This document shows positions 47,900 to 57,744 of a DNA stretch of 64,000 bases, in pieces. Below the pieces are notes generated by a model. That model did not search any database, was not told the origin of the DNA, and saw nothing but the letters and a program-made list of their open reading frames with translations. The position numbers and the translations under genes are program-made. The stretch is from Watersipora subatra (Eukaryota > Bryozoa > Gymnolaemata > Cheilostomatida > Watersiporidae). The stretch lies in contig NC_088712.1 in the NCBI RefSeq assembly GCF_963576615.1, positions 8,624,541 to 8,688,540 on the forward strand, written 5' to 3'. Position 1 is the first letter of the stretch. Each line of letters starts with the position of its first letter.

Positions 47900-50800
47900 A
47901 TGTCAGAGAGCGAATCAGAGCCTGCTGAAAGCCAATCAGCAGATGCTGATTTAGCAAATGACAGTATACTTTCTGCGTCTAATGCTGTACATAGCCCAGT
48001 TTCTGAGAGTGTCTCAAACATTGAGGTTAGTGTTAGGAAATCAACTAGAACCAAAACGCTAAGCAGTGTGGCCAAACAAAACAAGTGCTTGGAATTAAAT
48101 ACTGCTCTGTACAAGCAGATTAACAAGGCCCAAGTGTATTTTGACACTGTATATAACAATTTTGAGCAGCTCACAGGGCTTGATGTTGCAAATAACACAC
48201 TCGAAACAGTTGATGCAGTTGTACAATATGTCAATGAGCTGTATGATGAGTTATATGAACTTTCTGATAATAAAGTTGATTTGTCCATCTCAAAACAATT
48301 TGATGAATATATGGAAGAAGTTTCTGTGCTAAAAGACCAAGTAAATGCCAGAATAAAGCTATTAATGGATACCAAGGCTGAAGAAATAGCAGAAGAGCAA
48401 GAGATCACAAGACTGGAAGAATCAATAGCGAAAATGAAGGAAGAACTGGAAGAACAGAATAGAATCTATGAAAGCAGGAAAGCTGACAGAGCAGCAATAC
48501 AACGTAGGGCCTTCAGCCACTCCAAAGAGTTGTCCACTTCAGTAGGCTCTCAACGGAGAAGTTCTGTTCTGGATCCCCAAAGGGATAACTCTGAGGAAGT
48601 ATTCTCACATAAGCGACACTCACAGTTACATAGTTTAGCTTTCGAACAACAAAGGAACAACTTCGATGAAGTTTTGTCGCATCAACCACCTCAACTTACA
48701 CCTATACAAGGAGCTACAGTCACCAATCAAGATGGAAGGATGCCCATTCAAAGACAAGATGATGGCATGAGTGCTGTAAGGGAGTTGACACAAAGTCTGG
48801 TAACTGCTATGAAGGCAACCAAGCGTTCAACACCAGCACCAACAATCTATGACGGCAATCCTATCAACTTCCAAGATTGGGAACAGGATTTCGAGGCCTA
48901 CATTGAGTCAGAGGGACTTGTTGGAAAAGAACCACTTCGATATTTGAAAAAATTTGTGACGGGTAAAGCAAAAGATGCTATCAGTGGGCATTTGATGACC
49001 AACACAGAAGCTGCATACAAAGCAGCAAGATGTGACCTAAAAGAGAGGTTTGGAAGTAAGCATACTGTTAACAGAGCACTGCGAAAAAAGCTTGATGAAT
49101 GGCCGCGAGTAGGTGCAAAAGACGCGAAAGCGCTACGGGATTACGCTGATTTCCTGTCACACTTGAGGGCAGCAATGTCAGATGTTCCAGAGCTACAGTT
49201 CCTTGATCTTAGTCAAGAAAATGAAAAAATGGCTGCAAAACTTCTAGACTGGATGATCAGGAACTGGGCGAGAAAAGTAAAAGAGCGCAGGCAAGATGAG
49301 TACCGCTACCCCACATTTGCAGAGTTCGTACATTTCGTGGTAGATCAAGCAGAAGTAATGGACGAACCTCTAATGAAAAATTTGGGTGGGAATAGAGATA
49401 ACCCACGCAAACAGAAAGCAGCACCTAGCTCCAAAACTAAAGTTTTCACTACTACATTGTCAGCTAAGGAGAAAGAGCAATGTAAATATTGTAAGAAAAT
49501 TCACCTCACAACTGAGTGTTTTTCCCTAGCTAAGTTATCTGATGGAGATAAAGATGCGTTTGTGAAAGGAAACAGGCTGTGCTATGGATGTTTAGACACA
49601 GGTCATCAATCGAAGCAGTGTCCTCAAAAGGCTACTTGTAAGAGCTGCACTAAACGGCATCCAACTGTATTCCATAAGAATCAGTTCGAATGGAAACCTA
49701 GGAAGTCCGCTGTTAATCCACCAGAGAAAGAAGAAACAAAAGTGGTAGAGAAAGGAGCGCTTCCAAAGGAAGAAACAAGGAAACTAACTACAAAGACAAC
49801 TAGGGCTGGAAAGATGATGCTAAGCATGGTTATACCTGTGTACGTATCAACCTTACAAAATCCTTCTGAAGAAACCCTCATTTACGCTATGCTGGACACA
49901 CAATCCGATTCGTCCTATCTCAGTAAAGAAATCGCTCACATTGTTAAGCCAGCTTATTCTACCGAAACAGTTACTATCAGCACCCTTACGGGTGAAACTA
50001 CAGATTGGGTGAAAAGGTACAGCAATTTGCGAATCCGGGGTTACCAGCAGATTGAGTCTACAACCCTAGAAGCGTATGAATGGAGCGAGCTTTTGTATAG
50101 TGGTCAACAAATACCCAACAGTGTCAATGTTCAACATCTACCCCATCTCAAAGAACACGCCCATAAACTGCCACCTCCTTTAGATATACCAATGGGTATG
50201 TTGATAGGCGCAGACTGTGTAGAAGCTTTTGAGCCTCTGGAATGTATACCAGGAGACAAGGGACAACCATTTGCGCAACGAACCATTCTGGGATGGACAG
50301 TTTTAGGTGGGAAAGAACAGCTAACAACAGTTGAAGGCAAACTGAATCAAGAGACTAAAGTCAACGCCACATCAGTGTGCTTTAAGGATAATGATGAAAC
50401 CACATTGATCTCACAAGAAGACATAAAATTCATGAATATAATGCATGAAGAGGCTCTCATCAAAGAGAATGGATCATATGAGATGCCACTGCCATTTAGA
50501 CAACGACCGATCATGCCCAACAACAAAGTGCAGGCCGAAAAAAGGCTGATGGGTTTGAAGAAGAAGTTTGGTACAAATGAAACTTTCCGCAAGGAATACA
50601 CAACTTTCATGGCTGATCTGATAGAAAAGGGTCATGCTGAAGAGGTTCTTTCATCAGGAGAAAAAATCCGTACAGGCGAAGTGTGGTACATCCCCCATTT
50701 TGCCGTTGTGCATCCGAAGAAAAACAAGATAAGAGTGGTCTTCGACTGCAGCGCAAAGTTCGACGGCACATCACTGAACGATCACTTACTGCAGGGCCCA

Positions 50801-53695
50801 GATCTTTTTAACAACATGCTGGGAATATTGTTAAGATTTAGAGAAGAGCCTGTGGCAATAGCATGCGACGTTGAGAGGATGTTCTATAACTTCCAAGTCA
50901 ACGCAGATGATAGAAACTACTTGCAATTCCTTTGGTTTGGAAACAGCGGAGAGATAAAACAGTATCGTATGACAGTTCACTTGTTTGGGGCTACTTCATC
51001 GCCAGCAGTGGCAACCTATGGCCTTCAAACACTAGCAGAAAGTCATAAGAAAACCTACCCTACGGCTTCTCAATTTATTCAAAAAGACTTTTACGTAGAC
51101 GACGGCATTACAAGCGTACCTACAGTGGAAGAAGCGCTTGAGCTCATTGAAAGTTCGCGAAAACTTTGTCAAAAGGGAAACTTGAGACTGCACAAATTTG
51201 TTTCAAATGATGCACAAGTACTGAAAGGAATACCTGAATCAGAGAGATCAGTCAAAGATGTAGATTTGTACAATGGATGCTTCCTCACTCAAAGAACACT
51301 AGGCCTAGAATGGTCGATGAAAGAAGATGTATTGAAATTTACAGCCAAGGAGTTTCAACCAAAGCCTATGACACGGAGAGGAGTGCTGTCAACTGTAAGC
51401 CAGCTATATGACCCGTTAGGTTTTTTGGCTCCATTCTCTCTAAAGGGAAAGAATATCTTGCAAAAAATCAACAAAGTAGATGACGACTGGAACAAAGAGA
51501 TTCCACCTGGTCTGATTCAGCCATGGAAAGAATGGGTGAAGGAGCTAGGCAACCTAGATGATGTGCTTATACCACGATGCATCAAACCGACTGACTTTGG
51601 ACCCACTGCACAAGCAGAGCTTCACCACTTTTGTGATGCAAGCCTTAGTGGGATAGGAGCTTGTTCTTATATGAGACTGATAGATATAAATGGTAATGTG
51701 CACACATGTTTGCTTTTGGCAAAATCCAGAGTCGTTCCTAGTAAAGGCATCATTACAGTGCCACGCTTGGAGCTTCAAGGTGCAGTTGTGGCCACTCAGC
51801 TGCACTCTATTCTGAAAAAAGAGCTCAATATCAAAGTTAAACAAGAGCATTTCTGGACGGACTCGGAGATTGTTCTAGCATACCTATCTAACGAGAAGAA
51901 GAAGTTTCATGTTTATGTGGCGAATAGAGTGCGTGAAATAAAGATGACAACTAAAGCTGAACAATGGCACCATGTTAGCAGCTCTGAAAATCCCGCTGAC
52001 ATCGCCTCAAGAGGCCTAGATTGCAGTAAGCTACCAAATTCTATGTGGTTTACTGGACCCACGTTTCTCATGCAGCGTAACATACAGAGTAGACTGCAAA
52101 ATGACCGCAAATTAGCCAAGTGTATCGCAGACGATGACCCTGAGGTAAAGAAAATAAAAGAGGTCAAGTTGACCAAAACTCAGTATAGTACGGCAATATA
52201 TGACAAACTCCCCAAGTTCAGCAGCCTAAAAAGACTAATAACGTCTTTCGCATATCTACAACAGATTGCACGGAAGAAATCATGGAGTGCGATCTCTACC
52301 CCCACAGTGACACAGCTGGAAGATGCAAAGCAATTGGTCATAAAGATTACACAAAGAAAGCACTTCTGGACAGAATTGGATGCACTACATAAAGGACAAA
52401 CACTACCCACCGCTAGTAGCATTATCGGTCTCAATCCTTACATTGACAAGGAAGGCATACTTCGGATTGGTGGGAGGGCCATGAAATCAACAACTCTGAG
52501 CTTTGAAGAAAAGCATCCTATAATTGTTCCTAAGAATTGTCATCTAGCCAAGTTACTCATTAGAGACGTCCATAACAAAGCTCACCTAGGCATGGGTTAC
52601 ACCCTCAACATGGTGAGACAAAGTGGGTACTGGGTGATCTCAGGCACAAGGATAACCAAAGACATTGTAAAAAATTGTGTGGTGTGCAAAAAGTTGAGAG
52701 GAAGCTTCATGCAGCAGCGGATGGGCGAATTACCAGAAGATAGACTACAACAAACACCGCCCTTCACTATGACTGGAATCGACTGTTTTGGGACTTTCAC
52801 GGTAAAAGAATGGCGTACAATGCTCAAGCGTTATGGCTTGCTGTTCACTTGCTTCTATAGTCGCGCCATACACATTGAAGTGGTTGATGATCTCACCACA
52901 GACGCATTCATAAATGCCCTTAGATGTTTCCTAGCTATCAGAGGCTCTGTCAAGAAAATATACTGCGATCACGGCACGAATTTTATTGGAGGAATAAATG
53001 AGATGAACAGACAGTTCACAACAATGACTAATGAGGAAGTAAAAAGGTATCTCATCAACAGACGTATAGAGTTCATCACCACAACTCCTACAGCTAGTCA
53101 CCAAGGTGGAGTGTGGGAGCGCCAGATCAGAACTGTGCGTTCCGTGTTAAATCAGGCCATGTCGAAATATCAAGGTCAAATAGATACAGCATCACTCAGA
53201 ACGATCCTTTTCGAAGTTGCATCTATCGTAAACCACCGACCTCTCTCTACCATGCACCTCAACAATCACGAAGAGGTGCCACTGACTCCAAATGCATTAC
53301 TGACAGGAAAAGTTGAGTCAACACCTCCGCCTCCTGGAGACTTTGACAGTGAGGAAAGGTATTGCAAATGGCGATGGAAAAAGGTTCAGGCCATTGCTGA
53401 AGATTTCTGGAACTGCTGGAAGGTGGAATATTTGGACAACATAACGAAGCGACAGAAATGGACAACATCACAAGGTAATTTGAAAGTAGGAGACATAGTT
53501 ATGATTGTGGAATCAGATCAGCCAAGGAACAGTTGGAGACTGGCAGTTATCAAAGAAGTTTTTCATGGACAAGACGGTCTTGTAAGAAAGGCAACGGTAA
53601 AGGTAGCCACAAAAATGTTGGATAGCAAAGGCAAACCTATAGAGAAATCTACTGTGCTTCAGAGACCAGTTCAGAAACTGGTTAAACTTTTGTAA
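47900..53695 (+). CDS. BEL/Pao gag-pol polyprotein, 1931 residues, intact
   Basis: One uninterrupted frame starts MSESESEPAES and ends VKLL with TAA. In order: an acidic N-terminus and coiled coil (about 155-205); a DUF1759-like gag core from about 310 (TIYDGNPINFQDWE); zinc knuckles at C528-C540 and a classical CCHC at C561, C564, H569, C574; a retropepsin-like site DTQSDS at 666-671; reverse transcriptase with D990 (ACDVERMFY) and YVDD at 1065-1068; a peptidase A17 region around 1158 (RRGVLSTVSQLYDPLGFLAP); RNase H acidic residues D1246, D1321 and D1367; an integrase zinc motif H1558, H1562, C1593, C1596; a DDE core D1628, D1690, E1740; and a C-terminal DUF5641 domain from about 1833. All catalytic residues are present and there is no frameshift between gag and pol. 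It copies and inserts the element via an RNA intermediate. Activity cannot be judged from sequence alone. Confidence 0.95.
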   Translation: MSESESEPAESQSADADLANDSILSASNAVHSPVSESVSNIEVSVRKSTRTKTLSSVAKQNKCLELNTALYKQINKAQVYFDTVYNNFEQLTGLDVANNTLETVDAVVQYVNELYDELYELSDNKVDLSISKQFDEYMEEVSVLKDQVNARIKLLMDTKAEEIAEEQEITRLEESIAKMKEELEEQNRIYESRKADRAAIQRRAFSHSKELSTSVGSQRRSSVLDPQRDNSEEVFSHKRHSQLHSLAFEQQRNNFDEVLSHQPPQLTPIQGATVTNQDGRMPIQRQDDGMSAVRELTQSLVTAMKATKRSTPAPTIYDGNPINFQDWEQDFEAYIESEGLVGKEPLRYLKKFVTGKAKDAISGHLMTNTEAAYKAARCDLKERFGSKHTVNRALRKKLDEWPRVGAKDAKALRDYADFLSHLRAAMSDVPELQFLDLSQENEKMAAKLLDWMIRNWARKVKERRQDEYRYPTFAEFVHFVVDQAEVMDEPLMKNLGGNRDNPRKQKAAPSSKTKVFTTTLSAKEKEQCKYCKKIHLTTECFSLAKLSDGDKDAFVKGNRLCYGCLDTGHQSKQCPQKATCKSCTKRHPTVFHKNQFEWKPRKSAVNPPEKEETKVVEKGALPKEETRKLTTKTTRAGKMMLSMVIPVYVSTLQNPSEETLIYAMLDTQSDSSYLSKEIAHIVKPAYSTETVTISTLTGETTDWVKRYSNLRIRGYQQIESTTLEAYEWSELLYSGQQIPNSVNVQHLPHLKEHAHKLPPPLDIPMGMLIGADCVEAFEPLECIPGDKGQPFAQRTILGWTVLGGKEQLTTVEGKLNQETKVNATSVCFKDNDETTLISQEDIKFMNIMHEEALIKENGSYEMPLPFRQRPIMPNNKVQAEKRLMGLKKKFGTNETFRKEYTTFMADLIEKGHAEEVLSSGEKIRTGEVWYIPHFAVVHPKKNKIRVVFDCSAKFDGTSLNDHLLQGPDLFNNMLGILLRFREEPVAIACDVERMFYNFQVNADDRNYLQFLWFGNSGEIKQYRMTVHLFGATSSPAVATYGLQTLAESHKKTYPTASQFIQKDFYVDDGITSVPTVEEALELIESSRKLCQKGNLRLHKFVSNDAQVLKGIPESERSVKDVDLYNGCFLTQRTLGLEWSMKEDVLKFTAKEFQPKPMTRRGVLSTVSQLYDPLGFLAPFSLKGKNILQKINKVDDDWNKEIPPGLIQPWKEWVKELGNLDDVLIPRCIKPTDFGPTAQAELHHFCDASLSGIGACSYMRLIDINGNVHTCLLLAKSRVVPSKGIITVPRLELQGAVVATQLHSILKKELNIKVKQEHFWTDSEIVLAYLSNEKKKFHVYVANRVREIKMTTKAEQWHHVSSSENPADIASRGLDCSKLPNSMWFTGPTFLMQRNIQSRLQNDRKLAKCIADDDPEVKKIKEVKLTKTQYSTAIYDKLPKFSSLKRLITSFAYLQQIARKKSWSAISTPTVTQLEDAKQLVIKITQRKHFWTELDALHKGQTLPTASSIIGLNPYIDKEGILRIGGRAMKSTTLSFEEKHPIIVPKNCHLAKLLIRDVHNKAHLGMGYTLNMVRQSGYWVISGTRITKDIVKNCVVCKKLRGSFMQQRMGELPEDRLQQTPPFTMTGIDCFGTFTVKEWRTMLKRYGLLFTCFYSRAIHIEVVDDLTTDAFINALRCFLAIRGSVKKIYCDHGTNFIGGINEMNRQFTTMTNEEVKRYLINRRIEFITTTPTASHQGGVWERQIRTVRSVLNQAMSKYQGQIDTASLRTILFEVASIVNHRPLSTMHLNNHEEVPLTPNALLTGKVESTPPPPGDFDSEERYCKWRWKKVQAIAEDFWNCWKVEYLDNITKRQKWTTSQGNLKVGDIVMIVESDQPRNSWRLAVIKEVFHGQDGLVRKATVKVATKMLDSKGKPIEKSTVLQRPVQKLVKLL

Positions 53696-53898
53696 ATATT
53701 TGGTTATGTATAATGCAGCTTACGCATTCTGTGTTTAGTTTGTTTTCATACTCATGTATGCTGTGTATATTATTTTAGCTTTTGTGCTTCTAATTATCAA
53801 TGTATGCACAACTTGGTTCCTGTCCTGTCATATAGAGTAGGTAAACGCCGCAGCGTACCTTGCAACTTTTGAAATTTATAGTGTAAATTTGGTGGGAG
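53696..53898 (+). other. BEL/Pao 3' untranslated part and polypurine tract
   Basis: Short non-coding stretch after the polyprotein stop, ending in GGTGGGAG directly before the 3' LTR, as expected for plus-strand priming. Confidence 0.6.
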
Positions 53899-54491
53899 TG
53901 TAAGGATTATGTGTACTTCCTATGCAGTTTATAAAATGTTAGATACAATTTTTGCTTGTCTCAGCCTTCAGGCTGCCTTGGTGGTATATCAGTTACTGGT
54001 GGCTTGATTTGAATTCGGTGGGCTGCCGTGTGATTGGTTTGCATTTGTGGGGCTATTTCTGTCAGCCAATGACGCGATATCTGTGTTGATGGCATGCGGT
54101 TTTTGTAACTTGCTTCTAGCCGGTCACGCAGTCAGCCAGTTTAGTAAAATCGATCCAGTCTTAATGTTGTAAGCAAATCACTGGAGCTTGTTTTATAATC
54201 AAATGAAACTACAGGAGGCAAAAGGTATTTACCACTGTTCCCTATTATAATATGTATCAATTTGTATCATTTCTTTTCTGTCAAATAATGTTACATTGTG
54301 TTACACTTGCTAATTAAGACTACTTCGTTCTATTTTTTAGTTGTACTGTTTTATTTTAGACTTCACGGTTGTCGTGTGGTGTCATTAAAGTAAAGATAAA
54401 TAAAGTTGACACTTACATTGAACTAGTAAAGTTCGTAACCTCAAAAGGAATCTAATAGTCAAAAGTCTAGCAATGCTCCCACATTGCTAAA
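53899..54491 (+). repeat. 3' LTR of BEL/Pao element
   Basis: It is 593 bp and identical to the 5' LTR except for two transitions. It is followed at once by the CCTGC target copy, which fixes the LTR end at 54491. Confidence 0.93.
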
Positions 54492-54496
54492 CCTGC

Positions 54497-56760
54497 CAAA
54501 GTACCCGATAGAGTAGTGATTGCCAAATTATGATTCACACTTGCATACCAGGACAGTGGTCAGTGAAATATGTCTACCTCAGCCGCTGGTACCAATCAAC
54601 AACAACAACAACTTAGCAATCCACTTGGATCAGGTGTAATTGGTTTTTGTATTCACCAATTTGGTGTTTTTTGAAATCTGATTGGCCCTATGCTTTATGC
54701 TAGGAGGATATAAATCAGCGTGTAAAAGTATTTTAGAATGCTTTTCTCTATACTTCTATATTCTACAACTATATTCTACTTTATGCTCTTGCTTCAATCA
54801 CCCATTTCTTGTGGAAGGTATGTAAATAAAGGGTGTAAATAAAATAAAAGAAACCTTTACTTATACCATCATCTTGTTCATTTGGTTGTATTATAGGTAT
54901 TTTAATAATATACACATATTTGGGATTGATTCTACCACAGCTTGTCACTGTTTAGGAGTCCTTCCACTAAGAAAGTCTGATTGTCTCAGATGGTAGTGAT
55001 TTTTTCTAAAGCTTGCATAGTCATCATGTCACTATGTCGAGTTAATGACCTATGATAGTTAATTGTCTCAATTACAAAGGATCAATAAGTAGGCTGTTAT
55101 TATAACCGAAGGTCTTCTTTTCGAGTTGTGGGCTTTTGCTATTATTGTTCATCACACTGTAGAATAGCTACAAATGTTTTCGTAATAACCTAGAAGTCAT
55201 CATTTGGAGGTTATGAGGCTGCACTAAAACTGTTTGTCTCAGTTTCACAGTGACTGTTTAGACATATTCAGCTGTTAAAGTAAATATTAATTCAGACTGC
55301 ATTCTCAAACTATAACTCACAAAATTATTGAAGTTAGTAATATGTTAGCTATTAACTATTATATTATTAAAAATTATTATTATATTATTACTCCAATATT
55401 AGCCATTAGACAAAATCCTTTTCAGAAAGACCCACTCACAGTTACACACAAGTACAATAAAGGCTCCTAAAAAATAAAAAATTTGTTCAGGAACATTTAC
55501 GGTGACAGGAATTTAAGTTATAAGAACAGTAAATCACAGGTGAATTTCTTAATCTTTTTCCAGATCTTTCCAAATTGACCACTGTGGCCAGGCAAAAGGG
55601 AAATATCTGACTTAACTCTTTTATTTTAACTTTTTGGACTTTTTATGATCAATCTTACTGGTTTTATACACCATGATCGAAGTAATTTTAAAACAAGTTG
55701 ATAGGGACTGCACATTTTCGACATTCAATTAAAATGACTCGATTATTTTTTTTCTAAACAGCCAAGACTATTCTGCCAAGTAAAAATAATAACAAATATT
55801 TGTATGACAACAATAAAACAAAACCACAAAATGTTTTTACTACAAAAACAGTTCTACCCGCTCGTCGTCTGTCTGTGTCCAGGGATTAAGGTAAGGATAA
55901 AAGACAACATTCGACGATACTCCAACTTGTGATATTCAGACTGGTATATCGACGCTGTAACATCTGTACCAAATCATTGTCCTTTTATTAATTAATAATT
56001 GCATAGCTATCTTATTCTTTTTTTATCAACACATTTAACGATGTTTTACAATGAACTAGAGTGTTGCGAAAGCTGTAAATAATGAATATAACGCTAAATG
56101 CACGACTTTGTTCTCTTGGGTGATTAGCAAGTGCAGTGAGACATACTAACATTCATATCAAATTTGAGAACTGATCCGACATCAAATTTTATGTTATATG
56201 GAATTTTTTTGCATAGTATGGAGCAAAAACTTCATATACATGCAAGTTCTTTACGTTATCTGTAATTTACGTCACAGTAGGTAAACACTACAGTAGCGTC
56301 TACTATATTTTCGTAAGAGGCAAAGTAACTCTGGATCAATTTGTTGCCAGAAAGTCCTAATGCTACCAATAGTTCTATAAAAGATAACATATATTTGCTT
56401 GTTTGTTGGAAGTTCATTTGTTCCTAAATCTATTTTGAGTCCCATAATGACATAACCTACCATGTCATCATTTTGATTACCGACACATTTAGATATATTT
56501 GCTCTGATCAAGTTTTGGAGTAAATGAAGAGATAAGTTACCTGCAAATAATGTATATTGTTAATGCTGACTTGTAAATGGCAACAATTTTTAGTATGTTT
56601 TAATTTTTAATTTATTTTAATATGATAATTTCCATTTCATTTTTTAATTCATGAATGTAATTGGCAATGCTGTATAAAGAATACCTGTATGGATTCACAG
56701 ACTGACAAAAATTTTGCAAAAATAATTATTCCTCTGAATGCATTGAAAGTAGAGTTATGA
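54497..56760. other. Spacer without recognised gene
   Basis: It is AT-rich. Short open frames such as 56272-56511 (-) have no domain or splice support. No RNA gene was recognised. Confidence 0.4.
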
Positions 56761-56940
56761 GCTTATGGCGGAGGTGTTTGGTGAGAAGAGCATCACTCTG
56801 TTTTTTCCACTGTTCAGGTTATACTTTTGTACCGTGTTTTTGTGTGCGATTTTCAGTGCACAATTATGTGAGTTAAAAGTACAGTGCGTAGACTGAAAGT
56901 TTGCCAGTAAAATGAAAGATGAAATACAAAGAAAAAGCAA

Positions 56941-57240
56941 ATGATAACAGTTGATATTAAACGGAAAATTATTGAAAAAAATGCGAAATGTGTATGTGTG
57001 ATTGAACTAGCTCAACAATATGACAGAAATACATCCACAATTATTAAACAGAAGGATTATATTCAGGGCATTTAATTAGTTCGCAAAAGGACTAACCATA
57101 GTTTCTAAACGACGCAGGGATCTTCACGACCACTGATGGAGAGACTGCTCAGGCATTAGATAAAAGATAAGCAATTGGCCGGTGACAGCGTAACTGAACG
57201 ATGCTATGTGAAAAGGCCGGTGCTATCTATCAAAGCTAAA
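56941..57240 (+). pseudogene. pogo/Tigger-type transposase N-terminal relic
   Basis: An ATG at 56941 opens 44 codons containing DIKRKIIEKNAKCVCVIELA and QQYDRNTSTIIKQK, the CENP-B/Tigger helix-turn-helix pattern (KRKII...ELA..Y....STI...). After a stop at 57073, two further frames give KDKQLAGDSVTE and MLCEKAGAIYQ, matching the next part of the Tigger DNA-binding region. Two or more frameshifts and several stops make it dead. No DDE catalytic domain follows. Confidence 0.7.
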
Positions 57241-57744
57241 AACATTCGGACAAGTTGGCTAGTGGTCATACATTAACCGTTTGTGACGACACTTGTGTTC
57301 GTCCTAATCGCAACATGTCGAAAGGGCGACAAAGGCAAACAGTCTCCGATAGGTTTATCTTAAAACGGCCGGGTAGTCGTGAAAGCGAAACAAATGAAAA
57401 TTAGCTAACCAGCGAGAAACTTCTAACTATGAACGCCAAAGAAATTTTAATTACGTTAAGTTAAAAATGACAGTTTGTTTTTAGGTTTGCTTCTAAGTTT
57501 GTCTTTTAAAACTGATAAAATCCAAATTTATCAAAGCCAACTGTTGTAATGAAGGATAACTCTCTATTTAACTCTTTAGGATATCTCCCTCTCTGGCAAA
57601 TGCTAACGTTAGCCGCTATTGTACGTATTTAATTTTACATTTTAATTAATCACATTTTATTGCATTATTTTTTATTTGTTGCTTATTAAAAGCTTGTGGT
57701 AAGTTAGGACAATAACCAACATGTTCTTTCTGTTACAATATCTT

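Larger units (their letters stand above)
46521..54491 (+). mobile_element. BEL/Pao LTR retrotransposon, complete, 7971 bp
   Basis: Two 593-bp LTRs flank one long open frame. The target duplication CCTGC is perfect (46516-46520 and 54492-54496). The LTRs differ at two positions (46817 G / 54195 A; 47046 C / 54424 T), about 0.34 percent, so the insertion is recent. The domain order protease, reverse transcriptase, RNase H, integrase in one polyprotein with a DUF1759-type gag part and a peptidase A17 region is diagnostic of BEL/Pao. No envelope frame was seen. A purine-rich GGTGGGAG stands immediately before the 3' LTR. A primer-binding site could not be assigned: the bases after the 5' LTR (47114 on) do not begin TGG. 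Confidence 0.95.

Noticed and set aside
47881..48408. 175-codon - strand open frame
   Set aside because: Shadow of the BEL/Pao polyprotein; Ser-rich because of the antisense codons.
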